64,000 bases of DNA from CAYSWV01 sp964434865 (GCA_964434865.1 CAYSWV010000016.1:16872-80871); one strand, 5' to 3'. Shown: positions 26,409 through 35,156, counted from the first letter of the stretch. Translations and numbers: made by a program. The notes: generated from the letters alone by a model not told the origin.

Positions 26409-27023
26409 ATGACGACTGAAGACCTAAAAATACTGATTGCTAGATTAGGAGATATAACCGCCGCTAATACAGATGCTATTGCCAAAAATACAGAAACGAT
26501 CGCCCGAAATTCTGAGGCTATTGCCAAAAATACAGAAACGATCGCCCGAAATTCTGAGGCTATTGCCAAAAATACAGAAACGATCGCCNNNNNNNNNNNN
26601 NNNNNNNNNNNNNNNNNNNNNNNNNNNNNNNNNNNNNNNNNNNNNNNNNNNNNNNNNNNNNNNNNNNNNNNNNNNNNNNNNNNNNNNNATTCTGAGGCTA
26701 TTGCCAAAAATACAGAAACGATCGCCAGAAATTCTGAGGCTATTGCCAAAAATACAGAAACGATCGCCAGAAATTCTGAGGCTATCGAGGAACAAGCTCG
26801 ACTGATCTCCGATTTGAGAGCCAATGATGCAGCTCAGGCTGAACGGATGGATCGGTTAGACACACAAATTGAACAAGTAACTCAAAACTTAGATCGGTTA
26901 GTAGATCTGATGATTCAGGGTCGGCAGGAGCATCAAGACCGGTTACAACGACATGACGACATGATTGAACGACTCGATAATTTGATCAGTAATTTAATCC
27001 GCCGACCTTACGAACCCTCATAA
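26409..27023 (+). CDS. Coiled-coil protein built of 14-residue repeats (interrupted by assembly gap)
   Basis: About 204 residues as written, but the true length is unknown because a 100-N gap (26589-26688) sits in the repeat array. The repeat NSEAIAKNTETIAR (42 bases, two heptads) is seen at least five times. Hydrophobic Ile/Ala at heptad spacing predicts a coiled coil. The C-terminal part (DRLDTQIEQVTQNLDRLVDL, DDMIERLDNLISNLI) continues the coil. There is no membrane segment or signal peptide. The gene lies 12 bases before the dehydrogenase gene. Function unknown. Confidence 0.8.
   Translation: MTTEDLKILIARLGDITAANTDAIAKNTETIARNSEAIAKNTETIARNSEAIAKNTETIAXXXXXXXXXXXXXXXXXXXXXXXXXXXXXXXXXXSEAIAKNTETIARNSEAIAKNTETIARNSEAIEEQARLISDLRANDAAQAERMDRLDTQIEQVTQNLDRLVDLMIQGRQEHQDRLQRHDDMIERLDNLISNLIRRPYEPS
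26469..26788 (+). repeat. 42-bp in-frame tandem repeat array with gap
   Basis: Each unit encodes NSEAIAKNTETIAR. Copies left of the gap end in gcccga (Ala-Arg CGA) and those right of it in gccaga (Arg AGA), so the array has two subtypes. The assembly gap inside it was probably caused by the near-identical units. Confidence 0.95.
26589..26688. other. Assembly gap (100 N) inside repeat array
   Basis: A round 100-base N run flanked on both sides by the same 42-bp repeat, so the real number of repeats cannot be read here. Confidence 0.95.
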
Positions 27024-27035
27024 CAGGAGCATACA

Positions 27036-27902
27036 ATGTTTTATGGTTTCATCGGGACCGGGTTAATGGGCTACCCTATGGCTCAACAACTTCTGACTGC
27101 TGATCTGCCTTTAACTGTCTATAACCGTAGCCAGGTTAAAGCTCAACCTCTGGCTCAAGAGGGTGCAACTGTGGTTAGCTCAGCCTTAGAAGTCTTACAA
27201 TGTTCTGATTGCATTGTGCTAATGCTAACAGATACTGAAGCTATCCGATCGACAGTCTTATCTGATGATACTAGCCGTAAATCATTAGCAGGTCGTACTA
27301 TCATACAAATGGGAACGATTGCTCCTGAAGAAAGCCAGCAATTAGCTCAAGATATTGAAGCTTTGAAGGGAGCCTATTTCGAATGTCCCGTGTTAGGTAG
27401 CATTCCTGAAGCAAAAGCGGGCACTTTGATCTTAATGGTGGGATCCACACCTGAGCAGTTTGACCAGTGGCAGGCTTTTTTGAAACACTTTGGACCCACT
27501 CCTCAACATATTGGTCCTGTAGGTGCGGGTATGGCTTTAAAATTAGCGATGAATCAGCTGATCGGTTCATTGACAACCGCTTTTGCTCTAAGCTTAGCTT
27601 ATGCCCAACGCCATCAGGTGGCTACTGAGCAGTTGATGGATATCTTAAGAAACAGTGCTCTCTACGCACCTACCTTCGACAAGAAATTGCACCGGATGCT
27701 GGATCGTAACTTTGCTAATCCTAATTTTCCTAGTAAACATCTTGCTAAAGATATCAATTTATTTTTGAAATCTGCCAAACCTCTAGGATTAGCCACTGAA
27801 AGTCTGGATGGGGTTCAATCTATCTTAGAGCAAGCCATGGCAGCTGGCTTAGTGGATACTGATTATTCAGCTCTTTATTCTATTGTTAATCCTGAAGTGT
27901 GA
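27036..27902 (+). CDS. NAD(P)-dependent beta-hydroxyacid dehydrogenase family protein
   Basis: 288 residues. The Rossmann fingerprint GFIGTGLMGYPMAQQLL is at the N-terminus, the substrate-binding motif CPVLGSIPEAKAGTL near residue 118, and the catalytic-lysine helix GAGMALKLAMNQLI near 165. This is the 3-hydroxyisobutyrate dehydrogenase/glyoxylate-succinic semialdehyde reductase family. The exact substrate cannot be read from sequence; reduction of glyoxylate or succinic semialdehyde is plausible in a cyanobacterium. The Shine-Dalgarno caggag stands 7 bases before the ATG. Confidence 0.92.
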   Translation: MFYGFIGTGLMGYPMAQQLLTADLPLTVYNRSQVKAQPLAQEGATVVSSALEVLQCSDCIVLMLTDTEAIRSTVLSDDTSRKSLAGRTIIQMGTIAPEESQQLAQDIEALKGAYFECPVLGSIPEAKAGTLILMVGSTPEQFDQWQAFLKHFGPTPQHIGPVGAGMALKLAMNQLIGSLTTAFALSLAYAQRHQVATEQLMDILRNSALYAPTFDKKLHRMLDRNFANPNFPSKHLAKDINLFLKSAKPLGLATESLDGVQSILEQAMAAGLVDTDYSALYSIVNPEV

Positions 27903-28021
27903 TGATCACGCAGCCTTCATTGGGCGTGAAAAGCCGTCAATACCGGTGCCTTACTTGCCTTTACCACCAGCAGTCTAGCATTGGCTGCTATTTAGCCAGT
28001 CATGAGGCAAGACGTATTGAG

Positions 28022-28405
28022 TTACAGATGAGATGGCTGAACCGCACTTGGTAATGTATCAGCCTCTAAAGCCGATTCAGTATTTTCATAAAAGTGAAAA
28101 GCTTGTTCCAACTCTAAAATTTCAAATGCAGCTTTTGCTTGCGGTTGGAGTCCACTGAACCTCAGATCCACCTCTCGCTGCTTGCAAAGTTTAGCAAACA
28201 TGACTAAAGTCCCTATTCCAATGCTATCAATAAAAGTCAGAAGGCTTAGATCAAGTACCAGTATGGTTTGAGTAGCCAACTCTTTGAGCTGTTGTTCTAG
28301 CAATCCTTGAATTGACTTGGCGTTTGCTGCATTAAGCCGACCTTCAGGGAGCTGAATCACTTTGCAGGGATCATGGTTAGAATTAGTAAGTTCGGAGACT
28401 TTCAT
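28022..28405 (-). CDS. STAS-domain anti-sigma-factor antagonist-like protein
   Basis: 127 residues. STAS fold of the SpoIIAA/RsbV type: VIQLPEGRLNAANAKSIQ, then LVLDLSLLTFIDSIGIGTLV, whose DS motif carries the serine phosphorylated by partner-switching kinases. The short C-terminal tail is extra. No kinase or phosphatase partner lies beside it. It probably takes part in a partner-switch regulating a sigma factor, guanylate cyclase or similar output. Confidence 0.9.
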   Translation of the reverse strand: MKVSELTNSNHDPCKVIQLPEGRLNAANAKSIQGLLEQQLKELATQTILVLDLSLLTFIDSIGIGTLVMFAKLCKQREVDLRFSGLQPQAKAAFEILELEQAFHFYENTESALEADTLPSAVQPSHL

Positions 28406-28419
28406 ACTGTGCTTGTAGT

Positions 28420-28480
28420 CCTTGATATCTATTGTCTTTGATATCTATTGTTTTTGATACCCGTTTCTCGATACCCATTT
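28420..28480. repeat. Degenerating tandem repeat, period 16/15, four units
   Basis: Units at 28420 and 28436 share cttgatatctattgt-like sequence, and units at 28452 and 28467 share gataccc. It lies upstream of the STAS gene. Confidence 0.8.
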
Positions 28481-28569
28481 AATGATCTGTAATGACCATG
28501 AGCATCATAGAGTGATACTATTTATACTAAGCATAGTCTGCAAGTTCTAGCAACAGCAATAACTCTCAA

Positions 28570-29208
28570 CTAGTGACCCTCCTTATCTCGAAGTGCGGCA
28601 GAGAGATGGCATCGATCGCCCATGACTTTGAGGAGAGGACCGTGTTCCTGAAGGGCCACAATACTAACAGAGGCTACTGGCATCCCAATTCGATCTCGAA
28701 ATCGACCGACATCTATGCCCAGTAATGAACACAACATGATCCGAATTGTAGCTTTGTGAGACACAATTAAAACAGGACCATCGGCATATATTTGTTCAAT
28801 TTCGGTCAGAACAGCGGCACTTCGGCGAGCAATTTCAATGCCTTTCTCACCTCCTGTAGGGGCATTCCAACCTGGATCAGCTAGCCAACGGACGTAATCA
28901 TCATGAAACTCACGATCAACTTCAGTGGGTGTTTTTTCTTCCCAGCGGCCATAGGCAATTTCAGCTAAACCGTCACGCAGATTAAGAGGAAGTCCCGTTG
29001 CATCACAGAGGGGTTGGGCTGTAGCCATTGTCCGTTTCAGAGGACTACAAAACACAGCAACCCAGGGTAGTGTCTGATAGGCTTCTGCAAACTCACGAGC
29101 CATTTGCTCGCCAGTGGGAGTAAGATTCACGTCTGTGGTCCCTGAGTATCGGCCAATCAGGCTAGCTTCCGTTTCACCGTGACGAAGGAAATAGAGAGTT
29201 AAAGCCAT
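28570..29208 (-). CDS. Histidine phosphatase (phosphoglycerate mutase-like) family protein
   Basis: 212 residues. Catalytic LYFLRHGETEAS (RHG) is at residue 8, the second arginine in FCSPLKRTMATAQ, the acid in GLAEIAYGRWE and the second histidine in VLIVSHKATIRI. All active-site residues of the family are present. Members include alpha-ribazole phosphatase (CobC) and the broad cyanobacterial phosphatases; the substrate is not decided by sequence. It lies 30 bases downstream of the esterase gene on the same strand. Confidence 0.9.
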   Translation of the reverse strand: MALTLYFLRHGETEASLIGRYSGTTDVNLTPTGEQMAREFAEAYQTLPWVAVFCSPLKRTMATAQPLCDATGLPLNLRDGLAEIAYGRWEEKTPTEVDREFHDDYVRWLADPGWNAPTGGEKGIEIARRSAAVLTEIEQIYADGPVLIVSHKATIRIMLCSLLGIDVGRFRDRIGMPVASVSIVALQEHGPLLKVMGDRCHLSAALRDKEGH

Positions 29209-29238
29209 AGTGAGACATTAGAGCTAATTACCTATCTA

Positions 29239-30234
29239 CTATAATTGCTCCTGAAAAAAGTTCCAGATCTCCTGACTACCGTTGACTTCTCGACTGGTGA
29301 GGCCAACTAGCCATGCGGGTTGCCGGTTATCACCTGGCCAGGTATGTCCACCCCCAATGATCTTAATGAGTTGCACTGCGCCACCCGAGCAATCCTCATA
29401 AACCAAGTCTTCAACTGTAGTGCCATCAAACACAAACTGATCGATCCGGGGAGCAGGCGTAACTTGGGGAAATAGACTGCACCGATTTTTCCAGGCCCAA
29501 GCCCTGATGGAATTTTCAACGGGGCGACTCTCAATACCAGACGCTCCTGTGCCTCCTTCATAGAGTACATAGGTATCTTCTGTACCATTGATCATTAATA
29601 GAGGACCCACATCACGAGCACGGCAGTCTTGCCAAAAGGCATCCTCTGTCAAACTCGCAGCTACGACGCCATAACCAGCAAAGTGCTCAGGGACATCACA
29701 AGCTAGGCGCTGGGTCATGTAACCCCCATTAGAAATACCCGCTACATAAACTTGACTAAGATCAATAGGATACTGCTGGCTGAGATCAGCTATTAAAGCA
29801 GTGATAAAGGAAACATCATCCACAGAATTGCCTGTAGAAACCTCATCTCGTCCATCATTCCAGCGGCCATCCACCCCATCAGGATAGACAACTATAAACC
29901 CGTCTGCTGCAGCTATTTGATCAAACCCAGTTGTGTTGGCGATGCGTTCACCTGTTCCTGTACCGCCATGGAGAACAATCATCAGTGGCAGCGGGGATGA
30001 GCCCATTGGCGTATAAAGATAATAGGTGCGGGTGAGGCCCTGATGCTCTAACTCACCTCGGGATCCTATTAGATTTGGATCAAAAGGGGTGGTACTTGTG
30101 GCGAGTTGAACCGTATTTGTAGAAGTTGAGGTATCTAATGAGCTAACTGATGGCGATCCACAACCGTTGAGGATCACCCCTAAGCACGTTAGTGAAATAG
30201 AAGCCGTGATCAAACGAGTTAAAGTTAGGTTCAT
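29239..30234 (-). CDS. Lipoprotein esterase of the PHB depolymerase/LpqC family
   Basis: 331 residues from ATG at 30234; an ATG at 30249 and a TTG at 30261 are alternatives. The signal peptide ends in lipobox LNGC. The catalytic domain shows LPLMIVLHGGTGTGE (oxyanion), VYVAGISNGGYMTQRLA (nucleophile GISNG), an acid near MINGTEDTYV and a base in IIGGGHTWPG. Esterases of this group cleave polyhydroxybutyrate or feruloyl-type esters; the substrate here is unknown. It is probably surface- or thylakoid-lumen-anchored. The histidine phosphatase follows after 30 bases. Confidence 0.88.
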   Translation of the reverse strand: MNLTLTRLITASISLTCLGVILNGCGSPSVSSLDTSTSTNTVQLATSTTPFDPNLIGSRGELEHQGLTRTYYLYTPMGSSPLPLMIVLHGGTGTGERIANTTGFDQIAAADGFIVVYPDGVDGRWNDGRDEVSTGNSVDDVSFITALIADLSQQYPIDLSQVYVAGISNGGYMTQRLACDVPEHFAGYGVVAASLTEDAFWQDCRARDVGPLLMINGTEDTYVLYEGGTGASGIESRPVENSIRAWAWKNRCSLFPQVTPAPRIDQFVFDGTTVEDLVYEDCSGGAVQLIKIIGGGHTWPGDNRQPAWLVGLTSREVNGSQEIWNFFQEQL

Positions 30235-30261
30235 ATTTATACTCTGCATGCTAGCTAACAA

Positions 30262-30612
30262 GACTATGACTGCAGATAGACACCTAAGGTTCAGCCTCTA
30301 ACAGGAATCATTAGCCTGATCAGAATTATTTTTTACCACTTAAGTCTGTGATCAGTAGGTCTGTGATCAGAGCTTAAAAACTTAAACCCACACTTCATTG
30401 GGGTCACCTATTCATGGACTGATTAATTAACTACGTGGACCTATTAACTTCATAGATCTATTAAGGTGATCACGCCCATCTTAAGGTTCATCTTATTAAA
30501 ATCTGGGGTACACAAAAACCGGTGTAGATCATATACTAGTAGATCGCCATACTTTTAGCTGAAAGATTTAGTTAGTTGACTTACTTGTACATCAAATTGG
30601 AGATGAATTGGC
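30262..30612. other. Intergenic region upstream of rpsD
   Basis: About 350 bases, A+T-rich, divergent between the esterase and rpsD. It contains a period-15 duplication (gtctgtgatcag at 30344 and 30359) and a good -10-like TATACT at 30533-30538 without a clear -35. A Shine-Dalgarno (ggag) is about 12 bases before the rpsD ATG. I could not identify a structured leader with confidence. Confidence 0.5.
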
Positions 30613-31224
30613 ATGGCCCGCTTCACAGGTCCACGACTTAAGGTGATCCGACGATTTGGAGGTCTTGATTTACCAGGTCTCTCACGAAAGCGTCCCAAAA
30701 ATACCAATCCCCCAGGTCAACATGGGGCAGATCGGAAAAAGAAGTCTGAATATGGTCTTCGGCTAGAAGAGAAACAGAAAGTCCGACTCAATTATGGGGT
30801 ATCTGAGCGGCAGTTGATGCGCTATATGAAACAAGCTCGCCGTTCTAAAGGGTCAACGGGGCTAGCTCTATTACAACTTCTAGAATTACGTTTAGATTGT
30901 ATTGTGTTTCGCTTGGGTATGGCACCAACCATTCCAGCTGCTCGTCAGGTTGTGAGTCATGGCCATATCCAGGTTAACGGTCAAAAGGTTAATATTCCCA
31001 GCTATAACTGCCGAGTTGGTGATGTCATCACGGTCCGAAATAAGCAAGCCTCCCGAAAGCTGATTGCAACTTACGCCGATTACCCTGGGTTGTTCCTACC
31101 TGACTACCTGGACTTCAATAAAGAGATTCTGAAAGGGACTATCAAAGAAGTTCCCCCTCGTGAGCAAATTTGTGCGCCTGTCAACGAACTGTTGGTGGTG
31201 GAGTACTATTCTCGGAAAATCTAA
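30613..31224 (+). CDS. rpsD: 30S ribosomal protein S4
   Basis: 203 residues, full length for cyanobacterial/plastid S4, a primary 16S rRNA binder. It starts MARFTGPRLKVIRRFGGLDL with NPPGQHGADRKKKSEYGLRL following. The S4 RNA-binding domain is at about 90-150 (LLELRLDCIVFRLGMAPTIP, ARQVVSHGHIQVNGQKVNIP). It is transcribed as a single gene, as is usual in cyanobacteria. GATC is rare here (two sites in 612 bases), unlike in most of the window. Confidence 0.98.
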   Translation: MARFTGPRLKVIRRFGGLDLPGLSRKRPKNTNPPGQHGADRKKKSEYGLRLEEKQKVRLNYGVSERQLMRYMKQARRSKGSTGLALLQLLELRLDCIVFRLGMAPTIPAARQVVSHGHIQVNGQKVNIPSYNCRVGDVITVRNKQASRKLIATYADYPGLFLPDYLDFNKEILKGTIKEVPPREQICAPVNELLVVEYYSRKI

Positions 31225-31253
31225 TCTCAGAAACTCTATTTTCAGAAAATTTA
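31208..31253 (+). repeat. Tandem repeat overlapping the 3' end of rpsD
   Basis: Three diverged units of 15-16 bases (31208-31223, 31224-31238, 31239-31253) share attctcagaaaatcta-like sequence. The first unit is the last five codons of rpsD (YSRKI) plus the beginning of the stop; the other two are non-coding. Confidence 0.75.
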
Positions 31254-31368
31254 AGGTCTGTGGGCTTAGTTCCAGCAACTTCGCGTTACTTTTGCACTTT
31301 GTCCCTGGATTCAGGAGTTAGGATCAAGAGGTCTTAAGTCCCTCAAGGGATGCCATGTTTCTACATCT

Positions 31369-32328
31369 ATGAATATTGCCCAAAACATTACTCAACTGAT
31401 TGGCCGTACACCACTAGTACGATTAAACCGGATCCCCCAATCAGAGGGGTGTCTTGCCACCCTTGTGATTAAGTTGGAAAGCTTTAATCCAGCAGCCTCA
31501 GTCAAAGATCGAATTGCAGTGAATATGATTGAACAAGCTGAACAAGCTGGACTGATCACTCCGGGCAAAACGGTTTTAGTGGAACCAACCTCAGGAAATA
31601 CTGGCATTGGTCTAGCTATGGCAGCTGCGGCTAAAGGGTACCGGTTAATTATCACAATGCCGGAGACCATGAGTCTCGAGCGCCAACGCCTCTTGAAGGC
31701 CTACGGAGCTGAAGTCTATCTAGCTAGTGATTGTGGTGGTATGGGAGAAGCTATTTGGAAAGCTGAAGAGATTGTGCGCCAAACTCCTAATGCTCACATG
31801 TTAGGTCAGTTTGGCAATCCCGCTAATCCCAAGATCCATCAAGAAACCACTGGTCCTGAGATCTGGCAAGATACCGATGGTTGTGTGGATATCTTTATCA
31901 CAGGTGTTGGTACCGGTGGAACCCTGACAGGCGTCGGTGAGTTTTTAAAAAAACAAAATGCTAGCATCCAGGTTATAGCTGTTGAACCTCAAAAAAGCCC
32001 AGTTTTAAGTGGTGGTAGACCTGGAGCTCATGGCATTGAGGGGATTGGTGCTGGATTTATCCCAGATGTTTTGAACCGTGATCTGATTGATGACGTGATC
32101 ACGGTTGATGATGAGACAACAATGGGCTATGGTCGACGATTAGCCAAAGAAGAAGGAATTCTATCAGGGATTTCAACAGGTGCTATCTTAGCCGCTGCTG
32201 TTCAGGTGGGTCGGCGACCTGAAAATGAGAATAAATTGATCGTGATGATGCAACCTAGCTTTGGTGAGCGCTATTTAAGTACACCCTTGTTTCGTGAGAT
32301 TGAATCTCCTGTTGTCAGTGTAGTTTGA
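31369..32328 (+). CDS. cysK: Cysteine synthase A (O-acetylserine sulfhydrylase)
   Basis: 319 residues. PLP-dependent enzyme making L-cysteine from O-acetylserine and sulfide. The PLP lysine lies in NPAASVKDRIA (about residue 43), the substrate loop in EPTSGNTGIGLA and the phosphate-binding loop in GVGTGGTLTGVGEFL. The length and the whole order of motifs are normal. It converges with the UspA gene, with only 9 bases between the stops, leaving no room for a separate terminator. Confidence 0.96.
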   Translation: MNIAQNITQLIGRTPLVRLNRIPQSEGCLATLVIKLESFNPAASVKDRIAVNMIEQAEQAGLITPGKTVLVEPTSGNTGIGLAMAAAAKGYRLIITMPETMSLERQRLLKAYGAEVYLASDCGGMGEAIWKAEEIVRQTPNAHMLGQFGNPANPKIHQETTGPEIWQDTDGCVDIFITGVGTGGTLTGVGEFLKKQNASIQVIAVEPQKSPVLSGGRPGAHGIEGIGAGFIPDVLNRDLIDDVITVDDETTMGYGRRLAKEEGILSGISTGAILAAAVQVGRRPENENKLIVMMQPSFGERYLSTPLFREIESPVVSVV

Positions 32329-32337
32329 GATCAAGTA

Positions 32338-33180
32338 TCACTCGGTGTCCTGCTTAGTCCTAACCATGAGAACAGGGCATTGAGCATGGACTCGGACATA
32401 ATCAGAGGTCGAACTCCCTAATAATCTATCGAGATCAGGTAGACTGCGGGCCACTGTTGGCCTACGCTCAGGTGATCCCATAACCAAGAAGTCAATTTTG
32501 TTTTCTTCAGTTAATCGGGTGATTTCTGAGCCTACATCACCAACACCGGTCAGAGTCGTGTAAGGAATATTGAGTCGCTTAACTGTGGCAATGGCTTCAT
32601 CAAGGATAGGGTCGGCGGTTGGGCTGATGGCATCAAGTTGGATACGAGCTAAAAACAAGTGAGCACCAGAAATTCCCTTAGCCAAATTGAGGGCTATGTC
32701 AAAAGCTTGTTTGGCAATGGGTGAGTCTTTAATAGTGACCATGATCCGGTGTGGCTGTTTCACATAAATGTCTTCTCTCACCAGTAGCATGGGACAAGAG
32801 GCGAGTTGAAAGACATATTGACTGACTGAGTTTTCAAGAATAGCTGCAATCCGATTCCGGCTTCGAGCCCCAATAATCACTAGAGCATTCTCCATTTTAT
32901 CGGCAATATTACAGACAACTTGTTTAGGATCACCTTCAACTAACTGTGTGGTTACCTCAATCCCAGGTCGAGTGGTTAAAGCTTGTAAAGACTTGGCCAG
33001 CAATTGTTGCCCATGCTCCCACTCCAAGCGCATCTTTTCTGCCGAAATTTGAGGGGGAACGGCATGCAGTAGGATAGCCTTAGAATTCTCAAACAAAGGT
33101 AGCTTCAATAAAAATTGGGCTATTTGCTCAGCAGTCCCTGATCCTTCAACCACAATCACAATGTTCTCAAATCTAGACAT
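32338..33180 (-). CDS. Universal stress protein with two UspA domains
   Basis: 280 residues containing two UspA-like halves. The first (1-140) ends ALVIIGARSRNRIAAILENS with SCPMLLVRE. The second (142-280) contains LVMGSPERRPTVARSLPDLD and ends AQCPVLMVR. The ATP-loop pattern G-2x-G-9x-G(S/T) is only partly kept in both halves, so nucleotide binding is uncertain. Transcribed alone as far as can be seen. Confidence 0.92.
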   Translation of the reverse strand: MSRFENIVIVVEGSGTAEQIAQFLLKLPLFENSKAILLHAVPPQISAEKMRLEWEHGQQLLAKSLQALTTRPGIEVTTQLVEGDPKQVVCNIADKMENALVIIGARSRNRIAAILENSVSQYVFQLASCPMLLVREDIYVKQPHRIMVTIKDSPIAKQAFDIALNLAKGISGAHLFLARIQLDAISPTADPILDEAIATVKRLNIPYTTLTGVGDVGSEITRLTEENKIDFLVMGSPERRPTVARSLPDLDRLLGSSTSDYVRVHAQCPVLMVRTKQDTE

Positions 33181-33271
33181 GAGAATACCTCAACTATTCA
33201 GTTGAATAGACATGGATCTGTTCCCATCCAGCTTGATGCAATGTTACCCGATTCAATGCTACGGAGTTTAA

Positions 33272-33305
33272 ACTTAAGGCTCATACCTACTTAAGGCTCA
33301 TACCT
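33272..33305. repeat. Perfect 17-base tandem duplication
   Basis: acttaaggctcatacct at 33272-33288 and again at 33289-33305 with no mismatch; shorter degenerate copies around ggtttaat follow. Confidence 0.95.
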
Positions 33306-33410
33306 AAGGTTTAATAGGTTTAATACCTAAGATTCAGTACCACAGCATTGGAGCTTAACTCAACATCCATAACTTTTCAGACATTCAATAGCACATCAGA
33401 TACACACATT

Positions 33411-33438
33411 AGACATATAGCACAAGACATATAGCACT
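33411..33438. repeat. Tandem duplication, period 14
   Basis: agacatatagcaca and agacatatagcact are adjacent and differ only at the last base. Confidence 0.85.
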
Positions 33439-33515
33439 AGGTGAGTTGATCATGATTATTGAAGCAACACGCTTGAAAAGACTAGGATGTTTCTCAAATT
33501 GAATGGTAGATTAGA

Positions 33516-33563
33516 CCTACTGATCACTATAAAAGGAATTAAGCAGTAGGGTTTCTTTTTTTT
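33516..33563 (+). terminator. Rho-independent terminator-like hairpin, plus strand
   Basis: Stem CCTACTG (33516-33522) pairs with CAGTAGG (33544-33550) around a 21-base loop, followed by gtttc and a run of nine T on the plus strand. No plus-strand gene precedes it, so it may end a small RNA. The long loop weakens the call. Confidence 0.5.
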
Positions 33564-33592
33564 ACAGACCGATACACTTACAATAAAAAACT

Positions 33593-34852
33593 TCATGTCT
33601 GTTCGGGAACGGTAGGATCCTCCTGGATCCCATCAGAAGCTGTTTCTCTGCTGGAGGATGCCTCTGATGTGGATAGAGCAGCTGTGGCAGGCGGGGAAGT
33701 TGGCTCTGACGGTCTAGGGAGTTGGAGTTGCTTTGAGAGGCTCATCAGCAGTGGCGGGGCTGTCCAATGATCAAGGACATCATGAATCAAAACCTCTTGG
33801 ATCCAAACTTGTAGTACAGCAGCGGATGGAACAGCCAATAATAGGCCTGGAAGACCAAAAAAGGTGGTAAAAACAACTTGAGCTAATAAAGTAAGGCCTG
33901 GTAACAGTGAAACCTGACGAGACATTACATAAGGTGTGACCGCATAAGTTTCTAAGTTTTGAATACCAACGTAGAAAAAGAGCACCCATAATGCTTTCCA
34001 AGGATCCACTGATAAGGCCAGGGTCATAGGAGCAATGACACTTAAGGTAGGGCCAATATTCGGAATAAAGTTAAAAATGCCAGCCAAGACTGCGTTGGCT
34101 AAGACCAGAGGGACACCCAAGATCAGTAAGCCAATACCACTCATCAGCATAACAAAGGTACTAGTGATCAAAATACCAATGAGCCAGCTGCGTAAGGCTT
34201 CTTCACATCGGTGTAAGATGTAGCGGATGCGATCACGATAGAAATCTGGACAAATGAGGACAAAAGCATTGACGTAAGACTTAGGATCAACTAGCAACAA
34301 GATGGTCAAAATGGTGAGCAGAAAGAGATTAATCACAACTGTGACAAAAGAAGTGGCGATCCCTAGCCCCCGGCCTAGCTGTTCTAAAACTGTTTCAATA
34401 ATAGTATTCGGATCAAATTGAATTGGAGAGCTTGGTGAAATCGGGGGCGGTAAGCTGCCTTCTGTCGGCTCTTCAGCCAAAGGTATCGGGCTAAAATTAT
34501 CTAACCAATCACGGATATTTTCAAAACCTTGTTCAAAACCTGCAGGGGCTTCCAGCAAAATTTCTCTCAATTGGTTAAAGAGTGCAATAAATTGATTCAC
34601 GAGCGGGGGGACAACAATGAGCATCAAGATGGAGGCTCCCACCATCACAGTCAAGATGGTAAGGACTAAAGAGGAACCCCGGCGCAACCCAAATCGTTGG
34701 GGAATACGAGATAAGGTATCTAAAGCTACGGCTATAACAATGGCACCAAAGATCAGCAACAGGAGGTTACGGAGCTGCCACAGTAAAGCCAGCATGGCAC
34801 CCAAAAAAAATAAACCAATCCATTGAGCAACTGTCACTGTATTCACACCCAA
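33593..34852 (-). CDS. AI-2E family transporter (PerM-like membrane protein)
   Basis: 419 residues. About 8 membrane segments with the family arrangement: an N-terminal pair (IGLFFLGAMLALLWQLRNLL), a soluble loop of about 70 residues, then the C-terminal bundle with IGPTLSVIAPMTLAL and GLPGLLLAVPSAAVLQVW. The Ser/Thr/Pro-rich tail (about 375-419) is hydrophilic. Members have been linked to AI-2 export or Na+/H+ exchange, but function varies. The start is unclear: the frame opens at TTG 34852, with a GTG at 34846 as alternative and no ATG nearby. Confidence 0.88.
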   Translation of the reverse strand: MGVNTVTVAQWIGLFFLGAMLALLWQLRNLLLLIFGAIVIAVALDTLSRIPQRFGLRRGSSLVLTILTVMVGASILMLIVVPPLVNQFIALFNQLREILLEAPAGFEQGFENIRDWLDNFSPIPLAEEPTEGSLPPPISPSSPIQFDPNTIIETVLEQLGRGLGIATSFVTVVINLFLLTILTILLLVDPKSYVNAFVLICPDFYRDRIRYILHRCEEALRSWLIGILITSTFVMLMSGIGLLILGVPLVLANAVLAGIFNFIPNIGPTLSVIAPMTLALSVDPWKALWVLFFYVGIQNLETYAVTPYVMSRQVSLLPGLTLLAQVVFTTFFGLPGLLLAVPSAAVLQVWIQEVLIHDVLDHWTAPPLLMSLSKQLQLPRPSEPTSPPATAALSTSEASSSRETASDGIQEDPTVPEQT

Positions 34853-35156
34853 AATACAGTTTTGATCATCGCATACTAATCAAAGTGTTGTTAATGTTCT
34901 ATTACGGTCCTGATGATGATGACTTTAGTTGTTAAATTTTGTTTGTATCAATTCTTTAATTGTTACTAGTCAAATGATAGTTAAGAATGGTAGAAGCTAA
35001 AGCTAAACCTAAGTAAACTTGATGTAAAACTTACAGGTTAGGTTGTTGCTTTTGAATCCAAGTTAAGCTGCTACTTAGGCTATTAGCTTGGTCTTTGGTT
35101 GAACCTAGATCGTTCATGAGATATCGTTTGTACTAGCCTTCTCTTCCCTCAGCATT
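34853..35156. other. A+T-rich intergenic region, divergent promoters expected
   Basis: 304 bases, clearly richer in A+T than its surroundings. I see no gene, no strong hairpin and no long repeat. Confidence 0.45.

Larger units (their letters stand above)
33181..33592. other. 412-base intergenic region with tandem repeats and a plus-strand terminator
   Basis: Both flanking genes are on the minus strand. The stretch contains a perfect 17-base tandem duplication (33272-33305), a degenerate continuation (to about 33330), a period-14 duplication (33411-33438) and a hairpin followed by a T run at 33516-33563 that would end a plus-strand transcript. No protein-coding frame is convincing. Confidence 0.6.

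Noticed and set aside
26469..26788. CRISPR-like regular repeats
   Set aside because: The 42-base units adjoin each other without spacers and encode an in-frame heptad repeat. No cas genes are present and no other array was seen in the window.
26396..26824. Long open frames on both strands across the 42-bp repeat
   Set aside because: They arise because a 42-base repeat without stops stays open in several frames. Only the plus-strand frame from 26409 has a unique, coil-like continuation and good spacing to the next gene.
31940..31965. A poly-A/T stretch inside cysK as a possible frameshift or regulatory slip site
   Set aside because: The frame continues normally through it with conserved cysteine synthase sequence; the run simply encodes a Lys-Lys stretch.
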